Below, piece after piece: positions 36,743 to 45,448 of a stretch of 63,596 bases of DNA (the stretch's first letter is position 1; the number at the start of each line of letters is the position of its first letter). The translations under genes were made by a program, and so were the position numbers. Origin of the DNA: JBDHTS01 sp044220535 (GTDB lineage: Bacteria > Pseudomonadota > Alphaproteobacteria > Micavibrionales > Micavibrionaceae); assembly GCA_044220535.1 (NCBI GenBank), contig JBGAQU010000004.1, positions 1-63,596 on the forward strand, written 5' to 3'. A model generated the notes under the pieces. The model did not search any database and had not been told where the DNA came from. It saw only the letters and a list, made by a program, of their open reading frames with translations.

Positions 36743-37510
36743 TTAAAAAAGCATATGAAACCACGAGAGTGCAGAATGTATTATTTTTTCTAACAATTCA
36801 CAGATTACATACACCGCACCAACTTGAATTCCTTTTTTACCAAACTCAGCTCCAGCAGCTTTGATCGCCTCATCAATAAAGGTTTTGCCTTTTTCCGCGA
36901 AGTAATTACCTAGCTTTTTACTAATCGAAGTAAGCTGACCTATTGCGTTATTAACTTTTTCTTTGTCATCGACGTTATAAGGTTTCTGCGATTTCAGGAT
37001 ATCGATATTAACCGTAATGTTTTGAACATCTATCTTAGTTAGCGGTACTTCTTCTATAGGTTCAGGAGGTCTGTTATGACCGATACCCACAGGTCTTTCT
37101 TGAAGGTTGATAAGAGCACGCTCTAATTCGGAGATGTATCGCTGCATCTCTCCAAATGGAAGTATAGGGTCTTCATCTGGCTCAGGCGGCTGAACTCTTC
37201 TATGTGCTACAGTCCAGTTGAGTGTTCCGTCACTTTGAATGTCTTCAATGGCTGCTTCTATTATTTCCGAAGGCAAGCGACTTTCAAAAGCTTCCCATAG
37301 AATCTCGGACGCGTCATATGGTCCGCCCCAAATATATTGATAGCCGCCCTCTGCGCTAATGTACATGTCGTGATGTACTGGGTCTTCAAAGTTTTCAAAA
37401 AACCATTGCCCGATGACTTCTATACATTCTTCTTTACTTAACTCCTCGAAGTTGTCAGGTGGCATGGTGACATTATCCAATTGTGGGCCATTATATACTT
37501 CCAATGCCAT
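36743..37510 (-). CDS. Unknown partner protein of the SIR2-Argonaute
   Basis: 255 residues. The N-terminal half is acidic (MALEVYNGPQLDNVTMPPD...IGQWFFENFEDP, ISAEGGYQYIWGGPYDA); the middle has a Pro-rich link and the motif PVGIGHNRPPEPIEE; the C-terminal 80 residues are helical and end in a hydrophobic stretch (GAVYVICELLEKIIHSALSWF). I recall the GHN-PPE motif from other alphaproteobacterial unknowns but know no function. It starts 11 bases after the Argonaute stop and is surely in its transcript, so it may be an accessory or regulator. Confidence 0.7.
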   Translation of the reverse strand: MALEVYNGPQLDNVTMPPDNFEELSKEECIEVIGQWFFENFEDPVHHDMYISAEGGYQYIWGGPYDASEILWEAFESRLPSEIIEAAIEDIQSDGTLNWTVAHRRVQPPEPDEDPILPFGEMQRYISELERALINLQERPVGIGHNRPPEPIEEVPLTKIDVQNITVNIDILKSQKPYNVDDKEKVNNAIGQLTSISKKLGNYFAEKGKTFIDEAIKAAGAEFGKKGIQVGAVYVICELLEKIIHSALSWFHMLF

Positions 37511-37521
37511 TTATCTCGCCC

Positions 37522-40500
37522 TCATATAAAGAGCCTGTAATCATAGGACTCGCTGCCAAATCTTTGAAGTAAGGAACCAATCTTAGCTATTTCATTAGAA
37601 GATTGCAAAGTAGCCGGAAGCTTGGTGTAAAGATCAAAGTTATTCCAGTTCATCTTGGACAAACCTAATATCTCTTGAGCAATGTCTTTTAATTCCGACT
37701 CTCCGGCATGCCGTTTCAACATGAGCGGAGCTGGAATACGTCTTTTTCCTTGATAATATTTCCAGCCAGATTTAACTGCATCAGTTGTACCATGAACCCA
37801 TAGCAAAGCCGTATAATCATCTAGCTTCATTGTAGTGCCTCGTCTTACCGGATAATTATCTTCATCAACGCCGCCATTAGAGGTAGGCATGGAAGCTACG
37901 TACCGGAGCGCATCATCGACTTGAATTTCCAGCATATCGATACACTCAACACCGCTTAATCCGTCGCGCAATCCTTCGCGCTCATCTTTTAGGAACGGAG
38001 TTCGTTTGTGCAAGACAACGCGACGAGGAAGCTTCATTCGGGCATCATAGAATAACTGTCGAATGGTTTCGCCTAACCGTCTTGCGTCCTCACGGGACAT
38101 AAAAGGATTTCTTTGCCTGATTATAGGATTCTCAACCTTACTGAGACGGTATTGCAGACCTTCTCCACGTGCGCTGTATATATGGCTACAACCTAAAACG
38201 ACATGATTACCTTTGTCGGCGTTGTGGTCGATACTAAAACCGAGTCCAACAAAAGCCGTATCCTCATCGAGACTATCCAGCACCCAAGGAGTCCGCATGC
38301 CTTTCACATACAAGGCAAGGGACAGCCACCACCAAACACGGCACTGAGAGGCATTGGAGATCGTATCTTGATTTAAGAATTGTGTGGCAACACCGCGATG
38401 AACGCAGAACGCTTTAACAAAGTCATGAACATCAAACTTTTCATTCTCATTGCGGAAACCACGCAGATGATTCCAACGCTCAGGAAAAAAGATAATCGTG
38501 ACATGCGGCGCATAGGAAGATTGAAGAGATTCAACAGCATGATTAATATAGTTTGCAAGCTCTAACGCTCCCTTTATGGCATCGCTATGTACAGGCTCCG
38601 GACAAGTGACCCAACCAGTATTATTAGGCTCTGGTATTTCTATTGGTAAACCGTAAGCCGATTGAAAGCCTGGATAATTGACAAGGTAATCCTGTTCAGT
38701 ATTCACTGGGTTATGTGTCTGATGCGCTTTATGCAGATAAGATTGTAATATTTTGTTTTCGGCTTGAGGGCATATAATCCCTATTCGTAGCGATGGACTT
38801 AGCCCCTTGAGAGTAAGCGGATAATCATACGGTCTGTTATCTACCAGTCCTTTGATAGGATGAGGATTTTTTACCGCAGAGGTTCCAGCTTTATTAGAGA
38901 AGACAAGCGAAGGTTCTGAAAGTTCAATACCATTATGTTTGATAAGGCGACGAATTCCATCTTCAATCTGTATGTTTTTTCCTCCTTTCGGAAGTCCTAT
39001 TTGTCCAAAAGCTGGGGAGCGTTTGATAGAAAACTTGAACGTTGATCCACAATTAACAGGGTATTCAAATTTGCCACCCTTATCCTTTGGTAATAGCAAG
39101 TCACGCCACTTATTAACCGCCTGATTGAAAGGCTTGTTATGTTGATAACCAAGTATTCTGAGTTTGATAGGTCCCGCCATCTCATAGGAGATTTCTTGCC
39201 CTGCAGTATCTAGAACTTTTATTGAAGGTTTGAGAATGGCGTATAGCTTGTTATTGATACGACGGAAATTTATAAGAACAGAGTCGTAGGCATGATATTG
39301 GGCATTTTCGTGTTTTTCTTTTTTATAAGTTGCAGTATGCCACAACTCCGACTTTCCATCAGATTGAAGATTGAGAGTTTCTTTCATTGATTGCACGAGG
39401 GCTTGCCGCATAAGGGAAGTAATCGTACCGTCTTCATATCGAAGCTCATCTGGACTTATAGGCGTTCTTTCAATTACACCCTTTATATTATCTCCAAAAG
39501 TTTTTTTGATATCATCGATCAAACCGAGAGCTAGAATTTTTCCCCTATGAGGAACTGCTATTATTTTTTTGTCTTTTGTAATTTGACAAATCCAAGTCCA
39601 TACCTTTTCCTTAGGCCATTCTTTCAAATCAAATTCGTACACTTCAGAAGGGCATTCAATCTCAAAAGCGTTGCTTTTTATAATGGTAGATTGTGTATAG
39701 GTTGGAACTTGAAAAGCGGCGCGATCTAACATCTCACTGGGTGCCAACTCAGAGATATCACTTTGCGCATCTTCACGCGCCTGCCCTTTCAAGCAATACA
39801 ACCCTAAGCGCACCATGAGATCGTCAAAACCAAGTGTGGGCACATAAAAAGCTTGCCTTCCTGCTGCGCGGGCGCTTTCTAGCAGTTCCGCTATATGATC
39901 CGGGACATCGCCATCGCTAAATCCACACCAGTAAAGAGTGCCCGTGCCTGTTTCAGAGTATGCCGCTTTGAACATCTCCATAATAGAATGATCCCGGCCA
40001 CTATATCCGCAGACAATAAAAGGCGCGTTCTTTGCCTCTTCGATCAGAGCTTTTCTTAAAACCTGCTCTTGTGCTTGCAGTTCTATTGAGGTGTTTTTTA
40101 ATTCGTCATAACGATAATCGCCGTGCATAGACACGCAAAGTAAAGCACCCCTATTTGGCGTCTGTATTCTGTTTTGACTGTCTATTCCTACTTCGAATGG
40201 AGATATAGTGTAATTGCCTGCCGCTCTTGCGGCTAAACCATCGAAGTTGGTAGACCATACAGAGCGTATGATATCAGCTTGCGCTAAATGACAGATAAGC
40301 TGATAGCCAATGTGTGGTTGTGCTTTGCGGACCTTTTCTTGAAAGAACGCACTTCTATCCGAAGATACCGGATAGCATTGTTCAATATAAAAACTATATT
40401 CTTCAGGACTACCCTGTGTAGGATAAGTACCCTGTTTATCAAGCCAGCTTTGTATTCTGTTCTGGATACTTGTAAGAGAAAGCTCTGCAAATTGTTCTTC

Positions 40501-40740
40501 AAGTCCCGGATTGTTTGACAGAAAAATACTGCGCTTCCATTCCCAGATACACTTTTGCGCTGAAGGTATGCCGGAACTGATTGAGGTACCAGCTCCAAGA
40601 AATAAAGCGTGAGGTATATTGCCTTTCACTTCAACGGAACGCACAAAAGCATCTAAAGGAAGGACAAAATCGTTCCCTTGCTTTAGTGCCTCCTTCTCCG
40701 CAGAGTTACCAGACGCTTTTGCCGTTTTTGTGAGTATCAT
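37522..40740 (-). CDS. Single-chain SIR2-APAZ-MID-PIWI short Argonaute fusion
   Basis: 1072 residues. SIR2 domain (about 40-310): GAGTS 49-53, STNFD 163-167, HG 206-207, GYSGRD 245-250, so the NAD-site Asn and His are present. APAZ-like region about 340-620. MID about 645-800 (HRGVATQFLNQDT at 781-793). PIWI about 815-1072, with the C-terminal NWNNFDLYTKLPATL at 1031-1045. Catalytic PIWI acids are lost: VGLGFS stands where the first Asp belongs (near 834), HKRTPF near 911-916 where another belongs. Short Argonautes of this class sense guide-target nucleic acid and deplete NAD to abort infection; here usually separate subunits are fused. AT-rich against the host. Confidence 0.88.
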   Translation of the reverse strand: MILTKTAKASGNSAEKEALKQGNDFVLPLDAFVRSVEVKGNIPHALFLGAGTSISSGIPSAQKCIWEWKRSIFLSNNPGLEEQFAELSLTSIQNRIQSWLDKQGTYPTQGSPEEYSFYIEQCYPVSSDRSAFFQEKVRKAQPHIGYQLICHLAQADIIRSVWSTNFDGLAARAAGNYTISPFEVGIDSQNRIQTPNRGALLCVSMHGDYRYDELKNTSIELQAQEQVLRKALIEEAKNAPFIVCGYSGRDHSIMEMFKAAYSETGTGTLYWCGFSDGDVPDHIAELLESARAAGRQAFYVPTLGFDDLMVRLGLYCLKGQAREDAQSDISELAPSEMLDRAAFQVPTYTQSTIIKSNAFEIECPSEVYEFDLKEWPKEKVWTWICQITKDKKIIAVPHRGKILALGLIDDIKKTFGDNIKGVIERTPISPDELRYEDGTITSLMRQALVQSMKETLNLQSDGKSELWHTATYKKEKHENAQYHAYDSVLINFRRINNKLYAILKPSIKVLDTAGQEISYEMAGPIKLRILGYQHNKPFNQAVNKWRDLLLPKDKGGKFEYPVNCGSTFKFSIKRSPAFGQIGLPKGGKNIQIEDGIRRLIKHNGIELSEPSLVFSNKAGTSAVKNPHPIKGLVDNRPYDYPLTLKGLSPSLRIGIICPQAENKILQSYLHKAHQTHNPVNTEQDYLVNYPGFQSAYGLPIEIPEPNNTGWVTCPEPVHSDAIKGALELANYINHAVESLQSSYAPHVTIIFFPERWNHLRGFRNENEKFDVHDFVKAFCVHRGVATQFLNQDTISNASQCRVWWWLSLALYVKGMRTPWVLDSLDEDTAFVGLGFSIDHNADKGNHVVLGCSHIYSARGEGLQYRLSKVENPIIRQRNPFMSREDARRLGETIRQLFYDARMKLPRRVVLHKRTPFLKDEREGLRDGLSGVECIDMLEIQVDDALRYVASMPTSNGGVDEDNYPVRRGTTMKLDDYTALLWVHGTTDAVKSGWKYYQGKRRIPAPLMLKRHAGESELKDIAQEILGLSKMNWNNFDLYTKLPATLQSSNEIAKIGSLLQRFGSESYDYRLFI

Positions 40741-40842
40741 TATGACTTGCCTTTTAATTTATTGAAAATTACTGCCCGCGATCTGCTATTTAATCTTATC
40801 TGATTGATTTTATGAGCCTATAACGTCGTAGCTAGACGGACA

Positions 40843-40857
40843 AATGATAATATCATT
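40843..40857. promoter_or_regulatory. Palindrome in the divergent promoter region
   Basis: AATGATA-A-TATCATT is a perfect 15-base palindrome in the 199-base spacer between the divergent Argonaute fusion and terminase-like gene. A small GTTGG/CCAAC inverted repeat follows at 40861-40876. It could be an operator controlling one or both genes. Confidence 0.4.
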
Positions 40858-40939
40858 CATGTTGGCAAAAACCAACTTAGCTAATTGAAATTGAATAATT
40901 TTATAGGTTTTGGTATTTTGTCTTTTAGGAGAAAAGTAA

Positions 40940-41362
40940 ATGCCAAACAAATACACCGATATGCAAAAGTATTTTGCGATTGAGTATGCCAGCAATGGAG
41001 GAAATGCAACTCAAGCCGCGAAAGATGCCGGATACTCTGATAAATCCGCGCATGAGATAGGCCGTCAACTGCTTGAGAAATCACATGTCCATGAAATGGT
41101 ACTGAAGGAACTCAATCGCTTACGCTACCGCTCTGGCGTGGCGGGCCTGAACGCGCTCATGCAAATAGCGGAAGATCCGAAAGCCCCTGCCAACGCCCGT
41201 GTGAGCGCGGCAAGGGCATTATGTGAGCATTGCGGCATTTTGGGCCCAGGAAGGGCGTTGGAGAGCTTTGATGCCGGAAGTGACCGATTTGATGGCGGGA
41301 TGACAGCCGCAGACATGCTTAAATTTTACGAAGAAACAGGTTTAGCGGAAGGCAACGCATGA
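40940..41362 (+). CDS. Small terminase subunit-like protein
   Basis: 140 residues. The N-terminal helix-turn-helix region (YTDMQKYFAIEYASNGGNAT, QAAKDAGYSDKSAHEIGRQL) is typical of phage small terminase subunits, which recognise packaging sites. The rest is helical (VAGLNALMQIAEDPKAPANA). Shine-Dalgarno TTAGGAG precedes ATG 40940. No large subunit accompanies it, which in satellites can mean it redirects a helper phage's packaging motor. Confidence 0.8.
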   Translation: MPNKYTDMQKYFAIEYASNGGNATQAAKDAGYSDKSAHEIGRQLLEKSHVHEMVLKELNRLRYRSGVAGLNALMQIAEDPKAPANARVSAARALCEHCGILGPGRALESFDAGSDRFDGGMTAADMLKFYEETGLAEGNA

Positions 41363-41559
41363 CCGCCATCAATAAAGAGCCGTATCTAATGACCAGAAGC
41401 GAACTTGATTACACATATTTTAAAATGAGCGGGATCAAGCCGCCTCGATACAATGCTCCGAAAGAAGAACAAGAGACTTTCACGAAGGTTGTAAAAATCC
41501 GCCTCAGACTGCTAACTGAAGAACAGGAACGCCGGAAAATTCTCCGCAGCGAGATGTAA
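41359..41559 (+). CDS. Small hypothetical protein after the terminase-like gene
   Basis: 66 residues, charged and helical (EEQETFTKVVKIRLRLLTEEQERRKIL). It starts by the ATGA overlap with the terminase-like gene, so translation is coupled. No known domain. Confidence 0.6.
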   Translation: MTAINKEPYLMTRSELDYTYFKMSGIKPPRYNAPKEEQETFTKVVKIRLRLLTEEQERRKILRSEM

Positions 41560-42037
41560 TTTTAGCGCGTGCCTGTGGCTGGGAGCAGTAATACAACCGT
41601 CCCAAGCCGCCACCCTACGGGCGGCTGGGACGTATACGAAGTATAGGTGCACGCGCACACATCCCAAAAATCTTTGATTTCAATAGCTTGCAAAGCGCGA
41701 GAATAGCAACAGAAGACGCACGCGCAGTCAGGCGGCAAGCCTAAATCCTTGCTTTTCCAATCAATAAAAAGCAATATCAGGGCAGGTTTGCACTTGTGCA
41801 AGCCTGAGGCTTCGAAACCTCTCAATTTTGCGCGGCTGGCATCAGCCGTCAGTGATGCACTCCCCCAGGGAAATGCGTCACAGGATGCCGCTCTTCGGTC
41901 TTATGGCCGGGAGCGGCGGCTATGTCCAAGGCTCCGGCTCAAAGGCCGTCGGCCATTTATCGCAAGGTTGATGGTTTCGAACTCCCGGCTGCCAAGAGGT
42001 TTCCCCTCTCGGCAGTCCGTTCGATTCTGAACCTACG
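41560..42037. other. Structured noncoding stretch in the island
   Basis: No convincing gene in about 480 bases. Strong hairpins are at 41598-41632 (CGTCCCA...TGGGACG), 41783-41806 (CAGGTTTGCAC/GTGCAAGCCTG) and 41989-42015 (CTGCC-AGAGG/CCTCT-GGCAG). The right half is GC-richer than the rest of the island. It could hold a noncoding RNA, a packaging site or an origin. Confidence 0.45.
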
Positions 42038-42580
42038 ATGAGAAAAAACATGAAAGAACCATTTATCAAGAAAAGAGATAATAAGAAGTGGCCTGTTAAA
42101 ATAGCGTCATTTTTTACGATAGTGATACTTCTTGGAGTTTTCCTATCTGTCAGTGCCATCAGTTTGTCAAACTATTTTAGCTGTGAGTCGGCAACTAAAG
42201 ATTATAAAATTAGCCGCGCAGCAAGGGCCGAAGACAGTACCGGAAAATTTTCCGATATGCTTCTGAAGTGTCAAAAACACCGCCAGTTCGATGAAAAAGT
42301 TTTCTCAACTCTCTCGATAACGTGGCTTTTTGGATTGCCTATTTTCTTCATCGTCTCTTTTCTTGCTATCTGGGCTTACGTCATCAGAAAGCATGGCATC
42401 CTTCTCGGGGGTAGCGTAGGAATTGTTCCTCCTGTAATTATTGCATCTGTTCTTGTTCCTTTCTGGCCTCTGATCATGCTGGCTACAGTTTTCGTGTCGG
42501 CTTTTAAAGATCAGTGCATTGAAATAATTAAGGATAGATATTTAGAGCCATTCAGGGTCAAAACAGCTTTAAATTCATGA
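42038..42580 (+). CDS. Predicted membrane protein of the island
   Basis: 180 residues, with membrane helices at about 22-44 (IASFFTIVILLGVFLSVSAI), 92-115 (SITWLFGLPIFFIVSFLAIW) and 125-150 (GGSVGIVPPVIIASVLVPF). Basic N terminus, so probably inner membrane. No family recognised. It overlaps the convergent ATPase gene by 23 bases. As cargo in a phage-like island it might be a superinfection or defence protein, but nothing in it proves this. Confidence 0.6.
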   Translation: MRKNMKEPFIKKRDNKKWPVKIASFFTIVILLGVFLSVSAISLSNYFSCESATKDYKISRAARAEDSTGKFSDMLLKCQKHRQFDEKVFSTLSITWLFGLPIFFIVSFLAIWAYVIRKHGILLGGSVGIVPPVIIASVLVPFWPLIMLATVFVSAFKDQCIEIIKDRYLEPFRVKTALNS

Positions 42581-43691
42581 TTTCACTCGCCGTGTCGGGG
42601 TTCGCAATTTGAATGTATGTTTTGCGTTTCGTGGGCGGCCCTTTATCTTCCTGAACATTGGCGATCACGCATCTATCCATGAGTCGGTTTTGCGCGCCTT
42701 CCAGGCGTGATTCACTTACGCCTCTAGTTTCCTGCATCGCCTTCATCAGTTTGGGACCATAGCTGGCCTGATTTTTATGAATCAAAGGTCGATGCCTTCG
42801 CTCAAGCAACTTCACTAGAGCAAACAGATACGCCGCCTCGTCGTGCAAGTCCCGATCCTCTGGTTTCTGCCCGATGGTATTCTGTACGGGATGAAAAACA
42901 CCATCTTGCCAGACAATACGTACCTCAGGCTCCGTCGAGCCGTAATTCGATTTTTTCATCTGCAACAGGCGCACGTTGCTATTTCTGTCGCCTTCGGGAC
43001 GGGTGAGGTAAAGGCGGGAGCGCACACTGTTATTCCAAGCCGTCGATCCCGATATGCCTGTCCCGTCGCTCATTCCGGTGCGGCTGGGGTGTGAGGTCAG
43101 AATAACCGTCGCGCCAAGTCGTGTCGCTATGTCCCGTAAGGCGCGATTAATGAAATTACGCACTTGAATACGGCTGATTTCGTTACCGGCAAAAGTATCA
43201 GCGGCGGTGTCAATAACAACCAATCCAGGCTCCAACCATTCGAGATATTCAAGCAATTCATCAAAAAGAGGGGTTGTCCTCCCCGCATCGCTATCACCGA
43301 ACTCCATCAGGACGGAATCAATGCCATCGCCAGAAAGCCACTGCATGTTGAAACAGGCTTCTAGGGGGATAGACAAGCTTTCACAGATTGCGTTCTGCCT
43401 GCGCCACAACTCGTTATTGTCATCTTCACAGAACAGGCCGAACGCCCTGCATTTGCGCGTTTTAAGCCCTAACCAATCCCGTCCCGTTGCGGCGGAGGCC
43501 ATGAGTTGCTGCATCAAGAGCGATTTGCCAAGCCCTCCATCGCCGCTCAAGAGGCTGACCTTCCCATGCGGGATCAGGCCATCTACAAGCCATTCGCGGG
43601 GTGGGATTGAACACCCTATGAGGGTTGCAGGATTAACAATCTGACCCAGTTTAAATTTATAGTGGGCTGCGCCGTGATTATCATCGGTCAT
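42558..43691 (-). CDS. RepA-like AAA ATPase (replication helicase family)
   Basis: 377 residues. Walker A GDGGLGKSLL, Walker B LVVIDTAAD, and the ISGSTAWNNSVRSRLYL block typical of RepA/DnaB-like ATPases found in plasmids, prophages and satellites; the C-terminal part looks like a winged helix. Its start overlaps the gene before it by 4 bases, giving AlpA-unknown-ATPase as a replication module. Confidence 0.85.
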   Translation of the reverse strand: MTDDNHGAAHYKFKLGQIVNPATLIGCSIPPREWLVDGLIPHGKVSLLSGDGGLGKSLLMQQLMASAATGRDWLGLKTRKCRAFGLFCEDDNNELWRRQNAICESLSIPLEACFNMQWLSGDGIDSVLMEFGDSDAGRTTPLFDELLEYLEWLEPGLVVIDTAADTFAGNEISRIQVRNFINRALRDIATRLGATVILTSHPSRTGMSDGTGISGSTAWNNSVRSRLYLTRPEGDRNSNVRLLQMKKSNYGSTEPEVRIVWQDGVFHPVQNTIGQKPEDRDLHDEAAYLFALVKLLERRHRPLIHKNQASYGPKLMKAMQETRGVSESRLEGAQNRLMDRCVIANVQEDKGPPTKRKTYIQIANPDTASEIMNLKLF

Positions 43692-44491
43692 AAGAGAATA
43701 TCGCCTTCCCTCATTTTGATCCGTGCATCACGATCACAAATCATTTTTTCGCGTAATGCATCCCACTGTTCCTTAAATTCAAGCGATCCAGGGTTTGTTT
43801 CAGCGACATGACCGTTCAAAAGCATAGACCTGAACAGCATATCAACATTTTTCGGGCATCTCATTTTGCCAGATGAAAGCTGCCGCTTGACCTCAGCTTC
43901 GAACTCTCTCAGGCATCGCTCTTTTTCTTGGGCAAAAATCCGGCTTTTGGATTCCTGATATTCTGCTCTGCGTTTACTTCTGGCTGTCGTCGCCACGAGC
44001 GTGCGAGGATCAATACTACCGTCCCGTGCCCAAGCACATTCACGGATGAAGGAAAACTGTTCCAGTGCCTGTTCAGCATAACATTCGTTCTCAAAACCAA
44101 AGTGCTTGAACCATGTAAAGTCGGCATCAGGGCTAAATCCAAGGCACGATCCAGTGTCGTCGGTCATGTTTCTCGGCGATGGCAAAATATTGCCATGTTT
44201 CATCCACTCGCCGCCGGCATCAAAAAGACTACCTGCACCGGAATGACTGCATTTTCGATAGACGGCTCTCCTCATTAAACAAAGGATGATCTGTATTTTA
44301 ACGCCCGCATCCTGCGTGCCGGAAAGAACGATACTGTAACGTCTCTTTAAAGCCAAGCTTCCATGTTCGTTTGGTTCAAGATTGTAGTGAATGGCCGAAT
44401 CAACAGCGTTTATCAATCCATCATCAGGAATCCAATGACGAAAATAGCTGAGTCCTGGGCAACTATTGAAAGTCGGGAGGTCATTTCGCAT
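43688..44491 (-). CDS. Hypothetical protein of the replication module
   Basis: 267 residues from ATG 44491 (MRNDLPTFNSCPGLSYFRHWIPDDGLINAVD). Several Cys and a basic C-terminal helical half (RSKRRAEYQESKSRIFAQEKERCLREF). It overlaps alpA by 11 bases and the ATPase by 4. Its place suggests a replication role, but I see no primase or HTH motif that proves it. Confidence 0.65.
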   Translation of the reverse strand: MRNDLPTFNSCPGLSYFRHWIPDDGLINAVDSAIHYNLEPNEHGSLALKRRYSIVLSGTQDAGVKIQIILCLMRRAVYRKCSHSGAGSLFDAGGEWMKHGNILPSPRNMTDDTGSCLGFSPDADFTWFKHFGFENECYAEQALEQFSFIRECAWARDGSIDPRTLVATTARSKRRAEYQESKSRIFAQEKERCLREFEAEVKRQLSSGKMRCPKNVDMLFRSMLLNGHVAETNPGSLEFKEQWDALREKMICDRDARIKMREGDILL

Positions 44492-44669
44492 GGCGCACCT
44501 CAACCGCTTTCTCGATCCAGTTTTGAATTTCAGCCAAATTCCAGCGTGAGCATTTTGAACCAAGCTTTATTGGTCCAGGAAAAACGCCCTCGGAAATTCG
44601 AAGATAAATTGCTGATTTTTTAAGCCCCACCATTTCGGAGACGGCATTAATAGAGATAAGTTTTGTCAT
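44481..44669 (-). CDS. AlpA-family excisionase/regulator
   Basis: 62 residues: MTKLISINAVSEMVGLKKSAIYLRISEGVFPGPIKLGSKCSRW is the standard AlpA winged-helix core. AlpA proteins in P4-like elements switch on excision or replication genes. Start ATG 44669, one codon inside the open frame. Confidence 0.88.
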   Translation of the reverse strand: MTKLISINAVSEMVGLKKSAIYLRISEGVFPGPIKLGSKCSRWNLAEIQNWIEKAVEVRHAK

Positions 44670-44764
44670 CAAAGACTCCTTTCGTTTTCGTTCCTTAGGA
44701 GTCCATATTGATATTAAATGGTTCTTATTTCTCCGGACTGTAAATGACGATTAAAAAGGGGGCG

Positions 44765-45448
44765 TTATTTCAAAACAGCATATTGCCAAAGTTTTTTAAA
44801 ATTAATTGGAATCGCATCATGAGACGCCTCTTTCAACCTCGCACCTTCCAAAATTGCTTTTTTCCGTTTTTCAATTGGATAATTCTTAACCATACGCTCC
44901 CAAGTTTTACGATCAGCCTCATTTTCTTCAGTATTACGAAGTCTATTTCTGACAGAAACCACGCTTTGCTTTGTCCTGCCGTGTTCTTGATAAACAGCTT
45001 GGCATACCCTGATACGTGCCTGTTTTTTTAAATCCCTATTATCTTTTTGACCTTTTGAGCGTTTGGGAACAGTCAATATCAAAGGCGATGACCCACTGTT
45101 TTTGCTCATTTCAATGAGATCACGCTGTATAGGCTTTACCGCTAACTTGGCTTTTTCTAAAATTGAAGTAAATACACTTACGGCAACGGCTAATCCACGC
45201 TTATTAAATATTTCAGCGTTATTACTGGCATGATTTATATTTTCATCATCTAAGAGGCTATGACCGCCGGCATAAATTTGGTGTGCTATATAGTCGCCAG
45301 CAATCCAGTCGAAGAATCTGATTGAGAAATCGCAGACTTTTGCAGCATGTTCTGAAATCTGCCGTTCACTTACATTGCTGGGTACAGCGCAAATCAAATT
45401 CAACAATTGATCCAGCTTTTTGTGGCATTCTTCCCTGTCCATGCTCAT
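44765..45448 (-). CDS. Hypothetical protein downstream of the integrase
   Basis: 227 residues, mostly charged and helical, with a basic middle (KRSKGQKDNRDLKKQARIR). No recognised domain. Its ATG overlaps the integrase stop by 4 bases, so the two are translated together. Confidence 0.6.
   Translation of the reverse strand: MSMDREECHKKLDQLLNLICAVPSNVSERQISEHAAKVCDFSIRFFDWIAGDYIAHQIYAGGHSLLDDENINHASNNAEIFNKRGLAVAVSVFTSILEKAKLAVKPIQRDLIEMSKNSGSSPLILTVPKRSKGQKDNRDLKKQARIRVCQAVYQEHGRTKQSVVSVRNRLRNTEENEADRKTWERMVKNYPIEKRKKAILEGARLKEASHDAIPINFKKLWQYAVLK

Noticed and set aside
41633..41645. TATACGAAGTATA resembles one arm of loxP
   Set aside because: Only one arm is present, with no spacer and second arm and no Cre-like gene; it is part of a small palindrome next to a hairpin.
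41749..42030. 93-codon frame in the island's noncoding stretch
   Set aside because: It runs through strong hairpins, has no Shine-Dalgarno and has a composition unlike the island's other genes.
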